The notes: generated from the sequence alone by a model not told the origin. Counted from the stretch's first letter, positions 13,601 through 26,460 are shown. The stretch is 64,000 nucleotides of DNA from Epiperipatus broadwayi (GCA_028023455.1 JAQFVV010000012.1:9896499-9960498); one strand, 5' to 3'. Translations and numbers: made by a program.

Positions 13601-13860
13601 AACATCACATGACCACTATTTTCTTATGTTTTCACACTCTATTAAACCCATAACAAATCTCTCCAAAGAGCACTGCCATTTAATGCAATACATAGTAATC
13701 ACTGGAATGCTGGAAGGTTTGTGCATCAAAATTCCTATGTAATGCCTATTCTTCCAATATCTCCAGAAGTTTCTCGCTTGTGACTTTCATCAGTGAGGAT
13801 CATTGGGTATGAAAAATTGCATTAGATTCAAAGATATCAGAATGTATGTGCACTGATGAA
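13601..13860 (+). mobile_element. Diverged copy of the inverted-repeat retroposon family
   Basis: Starts with AACATCACATGACCACTATT, the head seen in the copies near 16.6 and 47.0 kb. It continues through sequence that reads as the reverse complement of the tail of those copies (GGAATGCTGGAAGG, CTTCCAATATCTCCAGAAG, GACTTTCATCAGTGAGGATC). It therefore keeps a longer left inverted arm than the other copies. From about 13826 on, TTCAAAGATATCAGAATGTA resembles the central part of the 16.6-kb copy. The right end is not resolved. Confidence 0.55.
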
Positions 13861-14408
13861 GTACACGTACAATTACATTGGTTTTATCTATTTTTAATTG
13901 CATTTGAAGTCTATATCAAAACCATTGATAATTGCTCTGTGTGGTTTGATGTAAAGTGACAAACTCTGGAGCTCTAAGTTCATGAATTAGAGCCCAGTTC
14001 TCTCATTTCCTGTATTCAAAACTCACCCAAAATTCTTATGAACTCCTGAACAATAAACTATTCTCTTTTTTTTTACTATAATATAATTATCTCTAGCCTA
14101 CTAAAAAGTTATTCATAATTTGTGATAAATTTATCTAAAAGATTGAATATCACCACTTGTACAAAGATTGTCCACTTTAAGATTAAGTTATAAAAAAATA
14201 TGATGAACTAATAAAGAAAATGAAGATATTTGAGTTAATATAATGATGTGAACTCTTTAGAATAAATGAATATGATAGTGGGGGAGGGCATTTATCTTTT
14301 CCTGATATCTTTAGTCATTTGTTTAACAGATTTTCAAATTTATAATGACGAAAATATGCATATATGAAAAAAGAGAGAAGTTACACAATAACATATATTA
14401 CTGGAGTT

Positions 14409-14554
14409 TGCAACAATAAACTTTCTTTTTCTTTTTTCATATGTCATATCATCGGCCAGGACGTGAACCCACAACCATCTGCAACCAACTACTTGCTTGC
14501 AAGGTGGTTGCGATGACCTCTCGGCTAACAACGCTTAACTGCAACAATAAACTT
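14409..14554 (-). mobile_element. tRNA-derived SINE with 15-bp target duplication
   Basis: On the minus strand the body 14539-14424 starts GTTAAGCGTTGTTAGCCGAG. It has a box-A-like TTAGCCGAGAGGTCATCGC, a box-B-like GGTTCACGTCCTG, and ends in an A-rich tail. The direct repeat TGCAACAATAAACTT flanks it exactly at 14409-14423 and 14540-14554. A length of about 116 bp, A-tail and long TSD mark LINE-mobilised retroposition of a tRNA-like RNA. It is not a functional tRNA as far as I can see, since the cloverleaf is irregular. Confidence 0.85.
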
Positions 14555-15940
14555 ATTGATCTTTAATTAAGTTTGAAATCTATATCTAACAATCTCCAAT
14601 AAAAGTCATCTGGTAAATCATCGATATTGTACAAGAATTGTATACCTGTAGATTCAACTGTAACAAAAAATAATGGATAAATAATGAATGATAATGAAAA
14701 CATTTCGAAAGATGCAATCTGGGCCAAATGATAAAGCTAATTTAATAAAAATCCATCTAGGGCATTATTTGCACTCTTTTCAGATTTTTTTCATTTGTTT
14801 AAAAGAATGTAATATTTAACAGAATATTTTCAAAAGTATATATATGACATGATAAAGTAAAATGTCCTGGCTCAAGCTTAAAGTTTTTGGATCAAAGATT
14901 AATTTATCATCTTGAGGCTCACATGCCATATAATCTCTCAAATGATTTTATTACCATTATTAAAGTATTAGCACAATGTAAAAATTCCAGGTTCAAATGC
15001 TGAAGATTCCTGAATCCATTTTCAATTGAAGAAAGTGAAAATGAAAACAATACCTTCTCTCCCCCACCCCGATTTAAATCATATGCTCAAACTGCTATTT
15101 TGGTGTTCACATGCATCTTCAAAAAGTGGTCACATGATAAAATAAATAAATAAATAACTGGAATTTTTCAATATAGCTAAAAAGCATAAAAAATAAGCAT
15201 GATTTATTATTTATCATTTGAAAAGTACAAAAAAAAATTTAATTCTATCTTTGCTATAATTTGAATCACTAATTTATTACTATATTAAAAAAATACAACA
15301 TAAAATTATAATCTAAAAATACAGTTTACTATTTTGTTGTTATATATTCTAAGGTCAATGAGATATTAGAATAAATCATAGTAAGAAGACAACTAAACTG
15401 GTGAATAACTGTTATTACTTGGCCATCATACATTCTGGCCTAATTAATTTAACCTGACTACAAGTGAAAATTTAGTACACATAACTGAAAGAGTGTATTT
15501 TAAAAATATTTTTACATGTTAAATGTTTTGAATATGTATGTAAATTATTTATTTTCTTATATAATGAAATGATTAGTTATTACTATTCATACTAAAGAAT
15601 TTTCCATTGAATAAATTATATGAAAAATGACTAGAGTGCAAATAACTTAATATAGTGCTTAGAGCTCTCTTTTCGTTTATCAGGTTCATAAATCAAAATT
15701 AAATTAGATGAACTTCTTAAAAATATTTTTCAGGTTTGCCCACCAAAACCAATCCAATTGGTTACCTGATATTGATTGATAAACACCTATATGAACAATA
15801 GGTCATGTACAGCTGTGACTCAGTAAAATGGTGAGACTCTAAATGTAAATAATTATAATAATATTTGCTTGATCAAATTGTAAATGCAATGTAATAGAAA
15901 CTATGTAAATCAAAAGAAATAATAAAGAACCTTTTGAAAC

Positions 15941-15978
15941 ATCATCATCATCATCATCATCATCATCATAATAATAAT
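15941..15978. repeat. ATC/ATA trinucleotide microsatellite
   Basis: A run of CAT triplets passes into ATA triplets. Confidence 0.8.
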
Positions 15979-16565
15979 GATGATAATAATTTATTTCCAT
16001 CTTCCATACAGTTTGAAATAAACAAACAAACCATTTACAGGCAGATAATATAAATTATTTCCTATAATATAGATTTCATTATATTTATAAATGTATCTTT
16101 ATCTACAGATAAAATGTCTATTTCCAATTTATTAACAATAGTATTGTATAACTTCTTTATTCTTTGTAATGCAGAGTGTTCTTAATATAAAGTTTTACTA
16201 GTTAATATTTCTATTTTCTCATGATACTTTGTGTTTCTTATTAATTCTTTAAATTTAATTTTAGTTATAGAATTTGATAAGCATAAGTTCTCATGTATAA
16301 TATTATACAATAATATTAGATGTTTTAATTGTCTCTGTTTTATAAGTGAAAGGTAATACTTCTGCTTTGCATTTATATATTTTATAAAATAGTTAAATAT
16401 TTTCTGTAGCATTACCATTATTATATTATTTCTATTCCATATTTTTGATCCAAAATGTATCACTAGGAGTACTAGAGCTTTAAATAATATATATATGTAA
16501 ACTAAACTTTATTGCTGATGAAGGGTAGTATATTATATTCATGAGCTCTAAACCAATTTACTTAT

Positions 16566-17050
16566 TACTTTTTATTAACCGAATAAACATCACCTGACCA
16601 CCACCTCTTATGCTTGTGTATAACTGTTGTTAAAACAGGCAAAACTCACTATATATATTGCCACACATAGCAATCTATCCTTCCTAATAGGATAGTGGTA
16701 ACTAGGGTTATTAAAGAACCAAAGATACCAAAATGTATGGGTACTGAACTGAGTTCAGACCCATATGACTATATAAGCTAATGGGCTTGGATTGAAAACA
16801 CTAAGCTGTTTTCAGTTTAAGACTCATAGTTTTGTAGTTGAATGGAGATAAAAGGTGGCTGCTGGAGGGTTGCATTAGATCCTAAGATCTAGGTGCAGTG
16901 CTCTCAGATCCAAGGCTCCTCACTGATGAAGGCCACAAGCCAGAAACTAGTCTGGGGATATTGAATGAATAGGCACTAGATGAGGATTTTATGCACAAGC
17001 CTTTTGGCATAATATGTATAGTGAGTTTTGCCTGTTTTACTTTTTATTAA
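16566..17050 (+). mobile_element. Inverted-repeat retroposon copy with 13-bp TSD
   Basis: The body 16579-17037 is flanked by the perfect repeat TACTTTTTATTAA (16566-16578 and 17038-17050). The head contains AACATCACCTGACC and the tail ends GAGTTTTGCCTGTTT. TAAAACAGGCAAAACTCACT at 16631 is the inverse of the tail, so the left part is a short inverted copy of the right end. The central part shared with the other copies includes TTAGATCCTAAGATCTAGGT and CACTGATGAAGGCCACAAGC. No poly-A tail or clear Pol III boxes are visible. There is no coding frame. Confidence 0.8.
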
Positions 17051-17109
17051 GTATAAGATAAAAATAATATGCCTATATACTTATTTTTTTTACGAATATG
17101 CTTTATCAA

Positions 17110-17480
17110 TGCTTACTTATAAAGTTGAAACTTGAACATTTAATAAAAAAAAAAATATGGATACTTCAGACAGCACAACAAGGAATAGAAAAATTTGAAT
17201 TGGAATTAACAAGAAAAATCAAAAGTGAAATATATGTGTGACAGAACAGACTGGTATCACTAAATATCATTGAAGCAATTAAGAAACTAAAATGGAGATG
17301 GGCTTAACATGTTTCTAAAAAAAATGATAGTAGGTAAAAAAATTATAATCTTAAACTAAATAAAAAGAGATTTTGAAAGATGTAGAAAAAGACAATATAT
17401 AAGTAGATGAATGAGATCAGAAAATTTTCTGAAGAACTGAGAAATTCTCTCTGATGTGGTTTGCTGATGAATGAAAATGG
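17110..17480 (+). pseudogene. RTE-type LINE C-terminal fragment
   Basis: Plus-strand translation across stops gives LQTAQQGIEKFELELTRKI, then NIIEAIKKLKWRWA and NEIRKFSEELRNSL. This is the pattern of the C-terminal tail of RTE-type reverse transcriptases, which read like LKWRWAGHIARKNDNRW in intact members. It matches the same region in the copies at 38.4-38.8 and 58.9-59.2 kb. It is heavily decayed and has no catalytic motifs. Confidence 0.65.
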
Positions 17481-17536
17481 TTATGAGTATAAATATAAAA
17501 AATCCCGTATTCTTCTGAATGTTTGTGATGATGATA

Positions 17537-18375
17537 TTTTAGTTGTATATTGGACTATTTCTATCATCTAATATTAAGTATTGAATGTCTTAGAAAAATT
17601 TAACTTTATTTAAATCTTCCAATTACATACAACTGTTATTAATAGTACACAGGTTAGTATATACTCAATGTATTGAGAGGTATTGTTCTCTTCTCTTCTT
17701 CAGATGTTGCTGGCATGACCATAACAGTATTAGCATGAGAATCAAACTTGGACTCTTAGATTCTTGGAATATTAAATTTTAAGGCAGTCATCTAATCAAC
17801 TGAGCTATCCTGCCAAAGGCAATAGTCAGTAAAGTTTTCACATAGTTATCTACAAGGTTCCTCCTGATTTCTCTATTTTTTCCAAATAGCAAAGTTGATT
17901 AGTGGTTTTCATACATTAGGCATAAAGAAGAAAATTTAAAGAAGTTGTTCACATGACAATGGCAAATAACTCTGTAAGTCAACCTAGTGTGACCATATAT
18001 AATGTATGGAAATCACTAATCATCTTTGCTCTTGTGAAAAAGTGGAAAAATCATCTGGAACCTCATAGATAAGTATATGATATTTCTACTGAGGGTTGAC
18101 TTTGGTAGAATGGCTGTTAGTTTGAGCACTACCTCAAAATTTAAAAATCTAAGGGTCCAGGTTTAACTCCCATGCTATTACTGTCACTGGTCAGGACCGC
18201 AACACTTGAAGAAGAGGGGGAAATAATATTTCTTGAAAGACTGTGTATATACTAACCTGTGGGCTGTTTACTAACAGTTGAATGTAATTGGAAGATTTAA
18301 ATAGTTAAATTTTTCTAAAGACATTCAATGCTTAATATTAGATGATGGGAAAGTCCAATATATAAATACAATAAA
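17537..18375. repeat. Palindrome of about 0.84 kb with a SINE in each arm
   Basis: The left arm (about 17537-17940) is mirrored by the right arm (about 17990-18375). The outer segments share CATCTAATATTAAG, TTAGAAAAATTTAACT and AATCTTCCAATTACAT in inverted orientation. Each arm holds a tRNA-like SINE core. The minus-strand one at about 17820-17730 has box A TAGCTCAGTTGATTAGATGA and box B GTCCAAGTTTGATTCTC. The plus-strand one at about 18112-18180 has TGGCTGTTAGTTTGAGCACT and GTCCAGGTTTAACTCCC. The arms have diverged by substitutions and small indels. Confidence 0.75.
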
Positions 18376-18385
18376 TCTGGTAGTT

Positions 18386-19434
<1,049 letters not shown>

Positions 19435-19720
19435 TTGCCTCCCCCTCTAAACTATTTGCCTACCTATATATTCTATTTTCCTATCTATGTACATACTATC
19501 AGCTGTCTGGCTACCTATCTAATCACCCATCCACTCACCTATCTACCTATCCACCAACCATCTATCTACCTACCCATCACCTATCTATTACTCATTCACC
19601 TTTTCAATCACCTGCCTACTCATCTTCCCACCTACCTATCTATTACTCACCCACCCACTCACTCCACTTACCTATCTACCTACTCATTTCAACATTTACC
19701 TCCCTATATTACATCAAAAG
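19435..19720. repeat. Degenerate CTAC/CTAT minisatellite
   Basis: Repeated ACCTATCTACCT-like words across nearly 290 bp, pyrimidine-rich on the plus strand. The open frame across it (Pro/Tyr/Leu/Thr/His-rich) is explained by the repeat. Short GTT and GT microsatellites follow at 19855-19895. Confidence 0.8.
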
Positions 19721-19899
19721 TAATCTCATCATTTGGCAGTTAACAGGGCCTTCAATTATTGATATTAACTCTTCCTTTATTTCTTTGAGGAGATAGACTG
19801 ATGAGACTGCAATGGATTATCTAAGATGATGATGATTATTATTAGAAGTAGTATTATTATTGTTGTTGTTGTTGTTATTGTGTGTGTGCTTGTGTATAT

Positions 19900-21230
19900 A
19901 TATAAGTAGTAAATTAATAATCCTGAAATGTTATATTTGTATCTTAATTGTTTTTGCTGAATCTAAATATCAGATCGTACTATAAATTATGTTAATGATT
20001 AAAATATTTGGCAAATTATATATAAATAATCAATTGGTTAATGAAATATACGAATATTAGAAACTGTTGGCTCATAAAATCTATCACTGCCTTAAACTAA
20101 GTTGGACAATAGTAAACTAACGTTAATCAAATATGTATACATGTTAAATTTTATTTCTGAATAATAGATAATAAAATTAATATACAAAATGATAATTTTT
20201 GATTAGGGCAATCACCTTAACACAATTTATTATAGAATTTTAAAGCCATATTATAAATTTAAACTGTATATAAAGAAATACAATATCACACAATAAACTT
20301 ACTATACACAATATATCTATGCATGTACAGAAATCTTGCCTGTTTTAGAGTAAATTGAACATCTGCTTAGCAAACAACAGCTCAATAAAAATAATCACAA
20401 GTAGAAGCACAACCCAATTAGTCAAATCTTTGAAAACCTCTGTTTAAAAAATTAAATTACTTTAATTTTTATTGATTAGTTCTTTCGGATATTGGCAACC
20501 ATTTCTGCCACTAATGAATCAAAAGCACCGCAATGAGTGTATACATCGTGTAATTTACTAAAATAAATTATGCACTAAACATCAATAACAACAAATGGAG
20601 CAATATAAAAAAAAAAATGAAAAGATTAAAGTTTAAAAAAAAATATCGGTCAGCTTAAATAATACACACATATATAAATAAGAAAGAAAGCTTTAATAAT
20701 TTTTTTAGTATAAATTTAAAATATATAATTTTTTACAAACGTATTTTCTCATAGTTAAATTTAAAAAAAAAAAATGTATGTATGCTCATATACATGTAAA
20801 TTATCTGTGCGACTAGTCTTCCAAAGCAAGATTATCTATCTTTTTAAAAATAAAATCATCTATTTTCCTTCTTTATCAAAACTGTTAGTATTTCTTAATT
20901 TCCTTCGTTCGACACATTACGATTGTCTTCAATATATTTCTCACAATTATTCCATCTTTTCTTTTTCATTTTGCTTTTTTTTTTTTTTAGTTTTTTTTTC
21001 AAGAAATATTTCTGTTTTACTTACTTGGTTAAACATTTCAATATAAATATTATCACGTGTTCAATTAACTCAATTGAATGTTTTCCTAAATCTTATTTCA
21101 AACCTCCAACTTATCACAAATATTATCAAAAAAGTTTTTTTGTTATGTTTGCTCTGTAATAGTTTGATACTGAATAACTGATAAAACAGTATACATATTG
21201 CCAGGGACTAATAAGTAAAATATTAATTTA
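19900..21230. other. Intergenic AT-rich DNA
   Basis: No gene or element that I can support. The Phe-rich frames near 20.8-21.1 kb come from T-rich tracts. Confidence 0.45.
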
Positions 21231-21234
21231 TTAT

Positions 21235-21510
21235 ATCACCTTCAATTATTGTCAATCCCCTAATAGATAAAAGACTCTCCAAATTTATCCCAGTTTCTCA
21301 ATTCATAACTTTTCTTTTGCACATCATTTTAGCAATCTTCACTTATCTATTTACTTCACAGTGACCTCTCTCTATCTATGTCTTTTACAATCTCTTGAGG
21401 TCCAGTATGAAACTCTAGTTATCCATCTATTGTCATTTGTTCTAAAAATGTGTCCAGCCCAGACTTTACTGTTATAAATTTTTACAAATAATCCATTCTT
21501 GTTACTTCCA
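21235..21510 (-). pseudogene. RTE-type LINE 3' fragment, antisense
   Basis: Plus-strand words such as TTCTTTTGCACATCATTTTAG, GACCTCTCTCTATCTATGTC and TTTTACAATCTCTTGAGG run parallel to 31.75-32.0 kb. That stretch is the antisense of the RTE C-terminal coding end. It is only a scrap of the 3' end. Confidence 0.6.
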
Positions 21511-21721
21511 ATATATATATATATAATACAAATAAAGTATCCTTTAATTAAAAAAACTATTGTAACAACAACAAAAATAATAAATAAAATGGTAATTAAC
21601 TATAATTCACAGTCTTTTAATCTATAGAAGTACTTTTAGTTAGTTCCTTAACCCGCCTCAACTGCTTTTAAATTTATAAACAAAATGAAAGCAAGCATCA
21701 TCAACTCAAACCACATGAATC

Positions 21722-22510
21722 ATGAATTTTAATGTTAGCAGTTTGCCTATTAATTTTATTCATTTTATTTCTAAATCATTAGAAAAATGGAGATATATAA
21801 ATTGTAAACCAAAAGTACCAATTATGCATAAGATGGCAAGTTTTACATCTTTTTGTTTTGTAATAAAACATTATGTCCGTTACCAATGTGATAAATTAAA
21901 AAATATTCAGATATTTGCCAAGGAATTGCTTGAAGTTGGTTATAAGATGGAACAGATTAGCAATGCTTTATGACAATTTCAAAAGAGTTATAATGGTTTA
22001 AAGAAGTTGAAGATTGATAGTAAAAAATGGATATCTATTCCATATATTTCAAATTCTCATAGAAATTTTTTTAAGGATATATAAAAGAATGTGTTTAATG
22101 TTTCATTTTTTGTTACAAATAATGTTAATAAATTAATGACTAATTCTAAAAATGTCATACCTGTCAAGCAGAAAAGTAATGTTGTATATCAAATTTTTGG
22201 TGGATGTATGTTATCATATATAGATGAATCGAGGTGAAATATTAAAAAAAGACTAAAGGAGCATGAATTTATACAAGCATGTAAAAAGTTTTCTTGGATC
22301 ATAAATTTAAGTCTGACATTAAAAGTGTTAAGATTCTCCATGAAGAGAGAAACCACAATAAAAGAAAAATTAAAGAGGCAATTTTAATAAATAAAAATAA
22401 AATGAAGATAATTAACAGGCAAGGTGCTAACATTAGAATTTGGATTCATGGGATTTTATTTGATGACATTTGCTTCCATTTTGTTTTTGAGTTTAACAGC
22501 AATTAAATCA
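21722..22510 (+). pseudogene. Penelope-like C-terminal part with GIY-YIG remnant (upstream copy)
   Basis: Frames joined across stops give a linker region (INCKPKVPIMHKMASF, AKELLEVGYKMEQI), then a GIY-YIG-like stretch NVVYQIFGGCMLSYIDESR at about 22178-22236. After this comes MDHKFKSDIKSVKILHEERN with RKIKEAILINKNK. In the family the second motif reads YIGET or similar; here Gly is replaced by Asp. In-frame stops at about 21971, 22082 and 22236 make it a pseudogene. Confidence 0.7.
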
Positions 22511-23014
22511 GGTTAAGGAATTAACTGGAAGTACCTCTGTGAATTGAAAGACTGTATGTAGTAGTTAATTATCTTTATATTTATTATTTTTACTGTTATT
22601 ACAATAGTCTTTTAAATTAATGGACATTTTATTTGTATTACTTTTTTTTAATATAATGGATTGTTAAGGAGTGGCAAAGCAATATAAAAAAGTTATTAAG
22701 CTTAAATGCAAACTTCGTTTTTTTTTAAAGATTGTAAAGTTATTCAGTATTTCTGAATTGTTGTAACATAAATTTAAACAGCTGTATAAATTTAATACTG
22801 AAATGTATTGATAAATTGAAATCAATAATTGTAAATGATATAGTTATAAAATATAAAAAGGAACTTTTTGATATTTGAAAGCAACTGAACCTTTAATAAT
22901 TTTAAATGAATGGTGTGTTTGGGATATATATAAAATTGTTTGTAATTACATAATAAATATGAGAAGAAAATTGATTTTTTATTTAATGAGCAGTATCCAC
23001 AAACTTATAATGAT

Positions 23015-24870
23015 ATGAATTTTGTTAATTTGTCAAATAAAAATATATATTTGATACAGAAATATGTTTTAAATCATGGAGCTAAATATGTTGGTGGTAC
23101 TCGGGGTGATAAAAATTTGGAAGCAGTTCAAAATTCATTTGAAATGATTATTGGTGATATTCATATTGTTGATGAAATTATCAAGAAAATTAACTGTCAT
23201 AAATTTAATGTGATTCCATATGAAAATTCATGGGAACTGTACATTTCAGAATTTAAACAGAGGCTGAATAATGATAATATGATTTGTTTGAAATGAGTAA
23301 AAAGGCTGTGGATGTTTAATGAGGAATATTGAGAAATTAAAGTGCAAATGGAGAAACTTTGTTTCTCTTTGATTGAAGAATATGGATGGTCAGTAAATAA
23401 AATATATTAATTGTACTTTAAAGAAAGCTAAAAATAAAGCCTTAAATAATAAGGTGTACTATAAGATGGATCCTTCCTGTACTATATGTCTTTGTATTTT
23501 TTGCAAATATAAAGTTACATAAAGAAGGTAATCATTTGTGAATTATGAATGATTTTGGTAGTTCATTTATTTATCAAACTTCTAAATATATTGATAAGCC
23601 ATTACAAGAGTTTTAGGATTTGGGGAAAATACTATTGCTTCATCTTTTGATTTTGTAAATAGAATTAAAAATATTGTCATTAATGAGAATGATGTTATTG
23701 CTTCATTAGATATGACACAAATTGTATGGTTCTATTGATAGAGTGGATTCCATAAAAATAATTGAACATGCATTAAAAAGTAAAGATATTTGTAAATATG
23801 TAATAAAATTTATTATCGATTCTTTAAAAAATTGTAATGATAACATTTTTGCTTCTTTTGAAGGTGAATATTATAAAATGTATTAAAGATTGGCCTATGG
23901 ATCTGCCTGTTGTTGCACAAATTTGCAATTTTCTTTTGTCTACATATGAGAATAATATTTTAAATATGTATTCTTTTAAAGATATTAAAATGAACAAAGG
24001 TATGTGGATGATGTTTTTGTTTGCAGAAATACCAATATTATAAATTTGCTGGTAGGGGAGTTAAATAATTTGAATGGCTTGAAATAGATTATTGAAAAGG
24101 AACAGGACAAAAATATTAAGTATTTGGATATAAATAATATGTTAAGTTATAAATTAATAACAGAACCATTGCAAAAAAGGGGATATATAAATTGTAAATC
24201 AAAAGTACCAATTATATATATGATGGCATGTTTTAGATCTTTTTTGTTTTGTAATAAAAAATTATGTCATTACTAGTCAATAAATGGATTAACAATACTT
24301 TATGTCAATTTAAAAAGTGGTTTAAAGGAGTTGAAGATTGATTGTAAAAAATGGATATCTATTCCATAGATTTCAAATGCTCAAGGGAAATTTTTTAAGG
24401 ATATATATATATATAAGAATGTGTTTAATATTTCATTTTTTGTTATAAATAATGTTAATAAATTAGTGAATAATTCTAAAAATGTCATACCCATCAAAAA
24501 GAAAAGTAGTGTTATGTATCTTTTTTTTTTTGTGGATGTATGTTATCATATTAGGTGAATCAAGACAAAGTAGTGAAAAAAGACTAAAAGACTATGAATT
24601 ATTATATAAACATGTAAAAAGTAAAAAATAATGATTTAATGACTGCATCAGTTTTCTTGGATCATGAAAGCACATGTAAATTTAAGTTTGATATTGAAAG
24701 TATTAAGATTCTTCATGAAGAGAGAAGCCACAATTAAAGAGACAATTTTAATAAATAGGAATAAATTGAATTTAATTAATAGACAAGCTGCTAACATTAA
24801 AATTCGGGATTCATAAGATTTGAGTTGACGACTTAACAAAAAGTGCTTCTGCAGATTGAAAGATTGTATA
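23015..24870 (+). pseudogene. Penelope-like reverse transcriptase and endonuclease (downstream copy)
   Basis: An open stretch at 23015-23296 is followed by shifted frames giving FIYQTSKYIDKPLQEF (about 23565). Then come FDFVNRIKNIVINENDVIAS with LDMT (about 23650-23720, the first catalytic Asp motif) and IIEHALKSKDICKYVI. The catalytic RYVDDVFVCRN follows, with YVDD at 24001-24012, and then IEKEQDKNIKYLDIN. The GIY-YIG region near 24490-24560 keeps YLGES but is disrupted by a T-run. Order and motifs fit the Penelope family; at least five frame breaks show it is dead. Confidence 0.75.
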
Positions 24871-25634
24871 TAATAATTAATTACTGTTGTATTTATTATT
24901 TTTATTATATATATATTCTTTACAATGAACTTTGAGGTCATTAAGTATTAAATATTGGAAAACATGTTTATTTAAAATTCTGTCTTTTCAGGCACATAAG
25001 CATATTTATTTTTAATATTAAGTTATTTCTGCCAAAAGCATCCTACTCATGTTAAATACTATAATGAAGTGTATCATGATATTTTCATTTGCATTAACAT
25101 TCTGACCAAGATAATTATAAATATTCTAATTCGTTACTATCATTATTTATTTTCTCACTTTTTTAAAAAAGTCGTTAAATATTATTTCCAATACTATTAC
25201 ATTTTCCACAAAATCTAAATGAAGCAATAATATTGATTTATTTCTATTTTTCTAATTTCGCCTTTAAATTTATAAAATATTTTCTGTAAAACTGCTGTAA
25301 AATGTTTTTAGAGTGATTGAATCACCCTGATGTACCTTTTATCATTGTTAATTTTTTTATGTATTATTATGGAGTTGAATCACTGTTACATTTTACAAAA
25401 TATTTTTTTCAAAATTTGATAACATTCTGGATCTATGCTTTGCAGAGCATGTTTATTGTTAAATGATTATAAAATCAAACATGTTTTAAAAATTTATAAA
25501 CTCAACACACAATAGTAGCATATTCGTTAGTCTTTTCAACAACTTCTAATAAAACAGTATGTGAACTACTGTGCTGTAACCAATAAAATCCAACTTTTTT
25601 TTCATTGTTAGTTTAAGTCCAAAGTTCTCTGAAG

Positions 25635-26094
25635 GATATAATGATTTACATGATCACATTTCCTATACTAGCACATTAATTGTTGATAAACAGAGCAAAA
25701 CTCTCCATACAGTATTGCCACCTGTGCCAAACAGAGTAATCAATGGATGCCAGATATAGTTCATATTTTTACTTCCTCCCCATCCCAAATCTAGTTTTTT
25801 TTTGTTGCTGGTTGAGGGGGGGGTTTGGTGTGAAAAACCAAAACTCCCCCACAAAAACCACAACCCCCAAACAAGTGTGAGGGTATGGGGGGGGGGGGTT
25901 AGAGAGGGATTTTTTGCAAAGAGATCCAAAGCTCCTCACTGACGAAGGCCACAAGCCAGAAACTAGTCTGGGGATATTGGATGAGTAGGCATTAGATAGG
26001 GATTTTATGCACAAGCCTTCTGGCATCCATTGATTACTCTGTTTAGCACAGGTGGCAATACTGTATGGAGAGTTTTGCTCTGATATAATGATTT
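25635..26094 (+). mobile_element. Inverted-repeat retroposon copy with 13-bp TSD
   Basis: The body 25648-26081 is flanked by GATATAATGATTT at 25635-25647 and 26082-26094. CAGAGCAAAACTCTCCATAC at 25692 and following sequence to ATCAATGGATGCC is the inverse of the end TGGCATCCATTGATTACTCTG ... GGAGAGTTTTGCTCTG. The middle holds the family core (CACTGACGAAGGCCACAAGC, CAGAAACTAGTCTGGGGATA) and an unusual patch of C- and G-runs at 25780-25920. The element is nested inside the antisense RTE remnant. Confidence 0.8.
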
Positions 26095-26334
26095 GATATA
26101 GAAATGGCAAAAGACTAATATGTCTGTAATTTCTAATAACTTCATTTTCACCAATCTTAAATATCATATTACTATTACATTTTCCCAATCAGCTAGTATA
26201 TTTTTATTATTTAGATATTCCTGTGTATAGCTTAGCCAATAGTTTCTTTGTTAGCTTGCTTCTTTTAACATAATTATAATAATTTCATCATTTCAAAAAA
26301 TTTTCCGATTCTTCATAGATTTAATTGCATATCT

Positions 26335-26460
26335 GTACTGTACAATTGGTTTAGTAGGTAGCATATCAGACTTGGAATCAGGTGATACCAGAATTGATTC
26401 TGATGCTCGCAGACCTGGTGATTTGCACTTTCTTGTGTATTTACTAGTTTTATTTGTATC
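26335..26460 (+). mobile_element. Degraded tRNA-derived SINE
   Basis: TGGTTTAGTAGGTAGCATAT resembles a tRNA box A and CAGAATTGATTCTGA a box B about 45 bases later, in the order and spacing of a tRNA head. No clear tail or target duplication. Confidence 0.45.

Larger units (their letters stand above)
21722..24912 (+). mobile_element. Penelope-like element, partial tandem
   Basis: A 3'-terminal fragment (about 21722-22615) is followed in the same orientation by a longer copy (about 22880-24912) that ends in the same sequence. The shared part starts at GATATATAAATTGTAAA (about 21792 and 24182) and ends after GTATTTATTATTTTTA-like sequence (about 22610 and 24905). The upstream copy thus behaves like the pseudo-LTR of Penelope elements, which are often found as head-to-tail partial tandems. 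Both copies carry stops and frameshifts. Penelope-like elements encode a reverse transcriptase plus a C-terminal GIY-YIG endonuclease, and remnants of both domains are visible. Confidence 0.75.

Noticed and set aside
15943-15975. CRISPR-like or other short-spaced repeat array
   Set aside because: It is a simple trinucleotide run; nothing in this eukaryotic window resembles a CRISPR array.
17730-17820. tRNA gene on the minus strand
   Set aside because: Boxes A and B are present but the sequence cannot form a normal cloverleaf and is duplicated in the palindrome; a SINE core is the better explanation.
19435-19743. A 102-codon frame rich in Pro, Tyr, Thr and His
   Set aside because: It follows the CTAC/CTAT minisatellite and has no other support.
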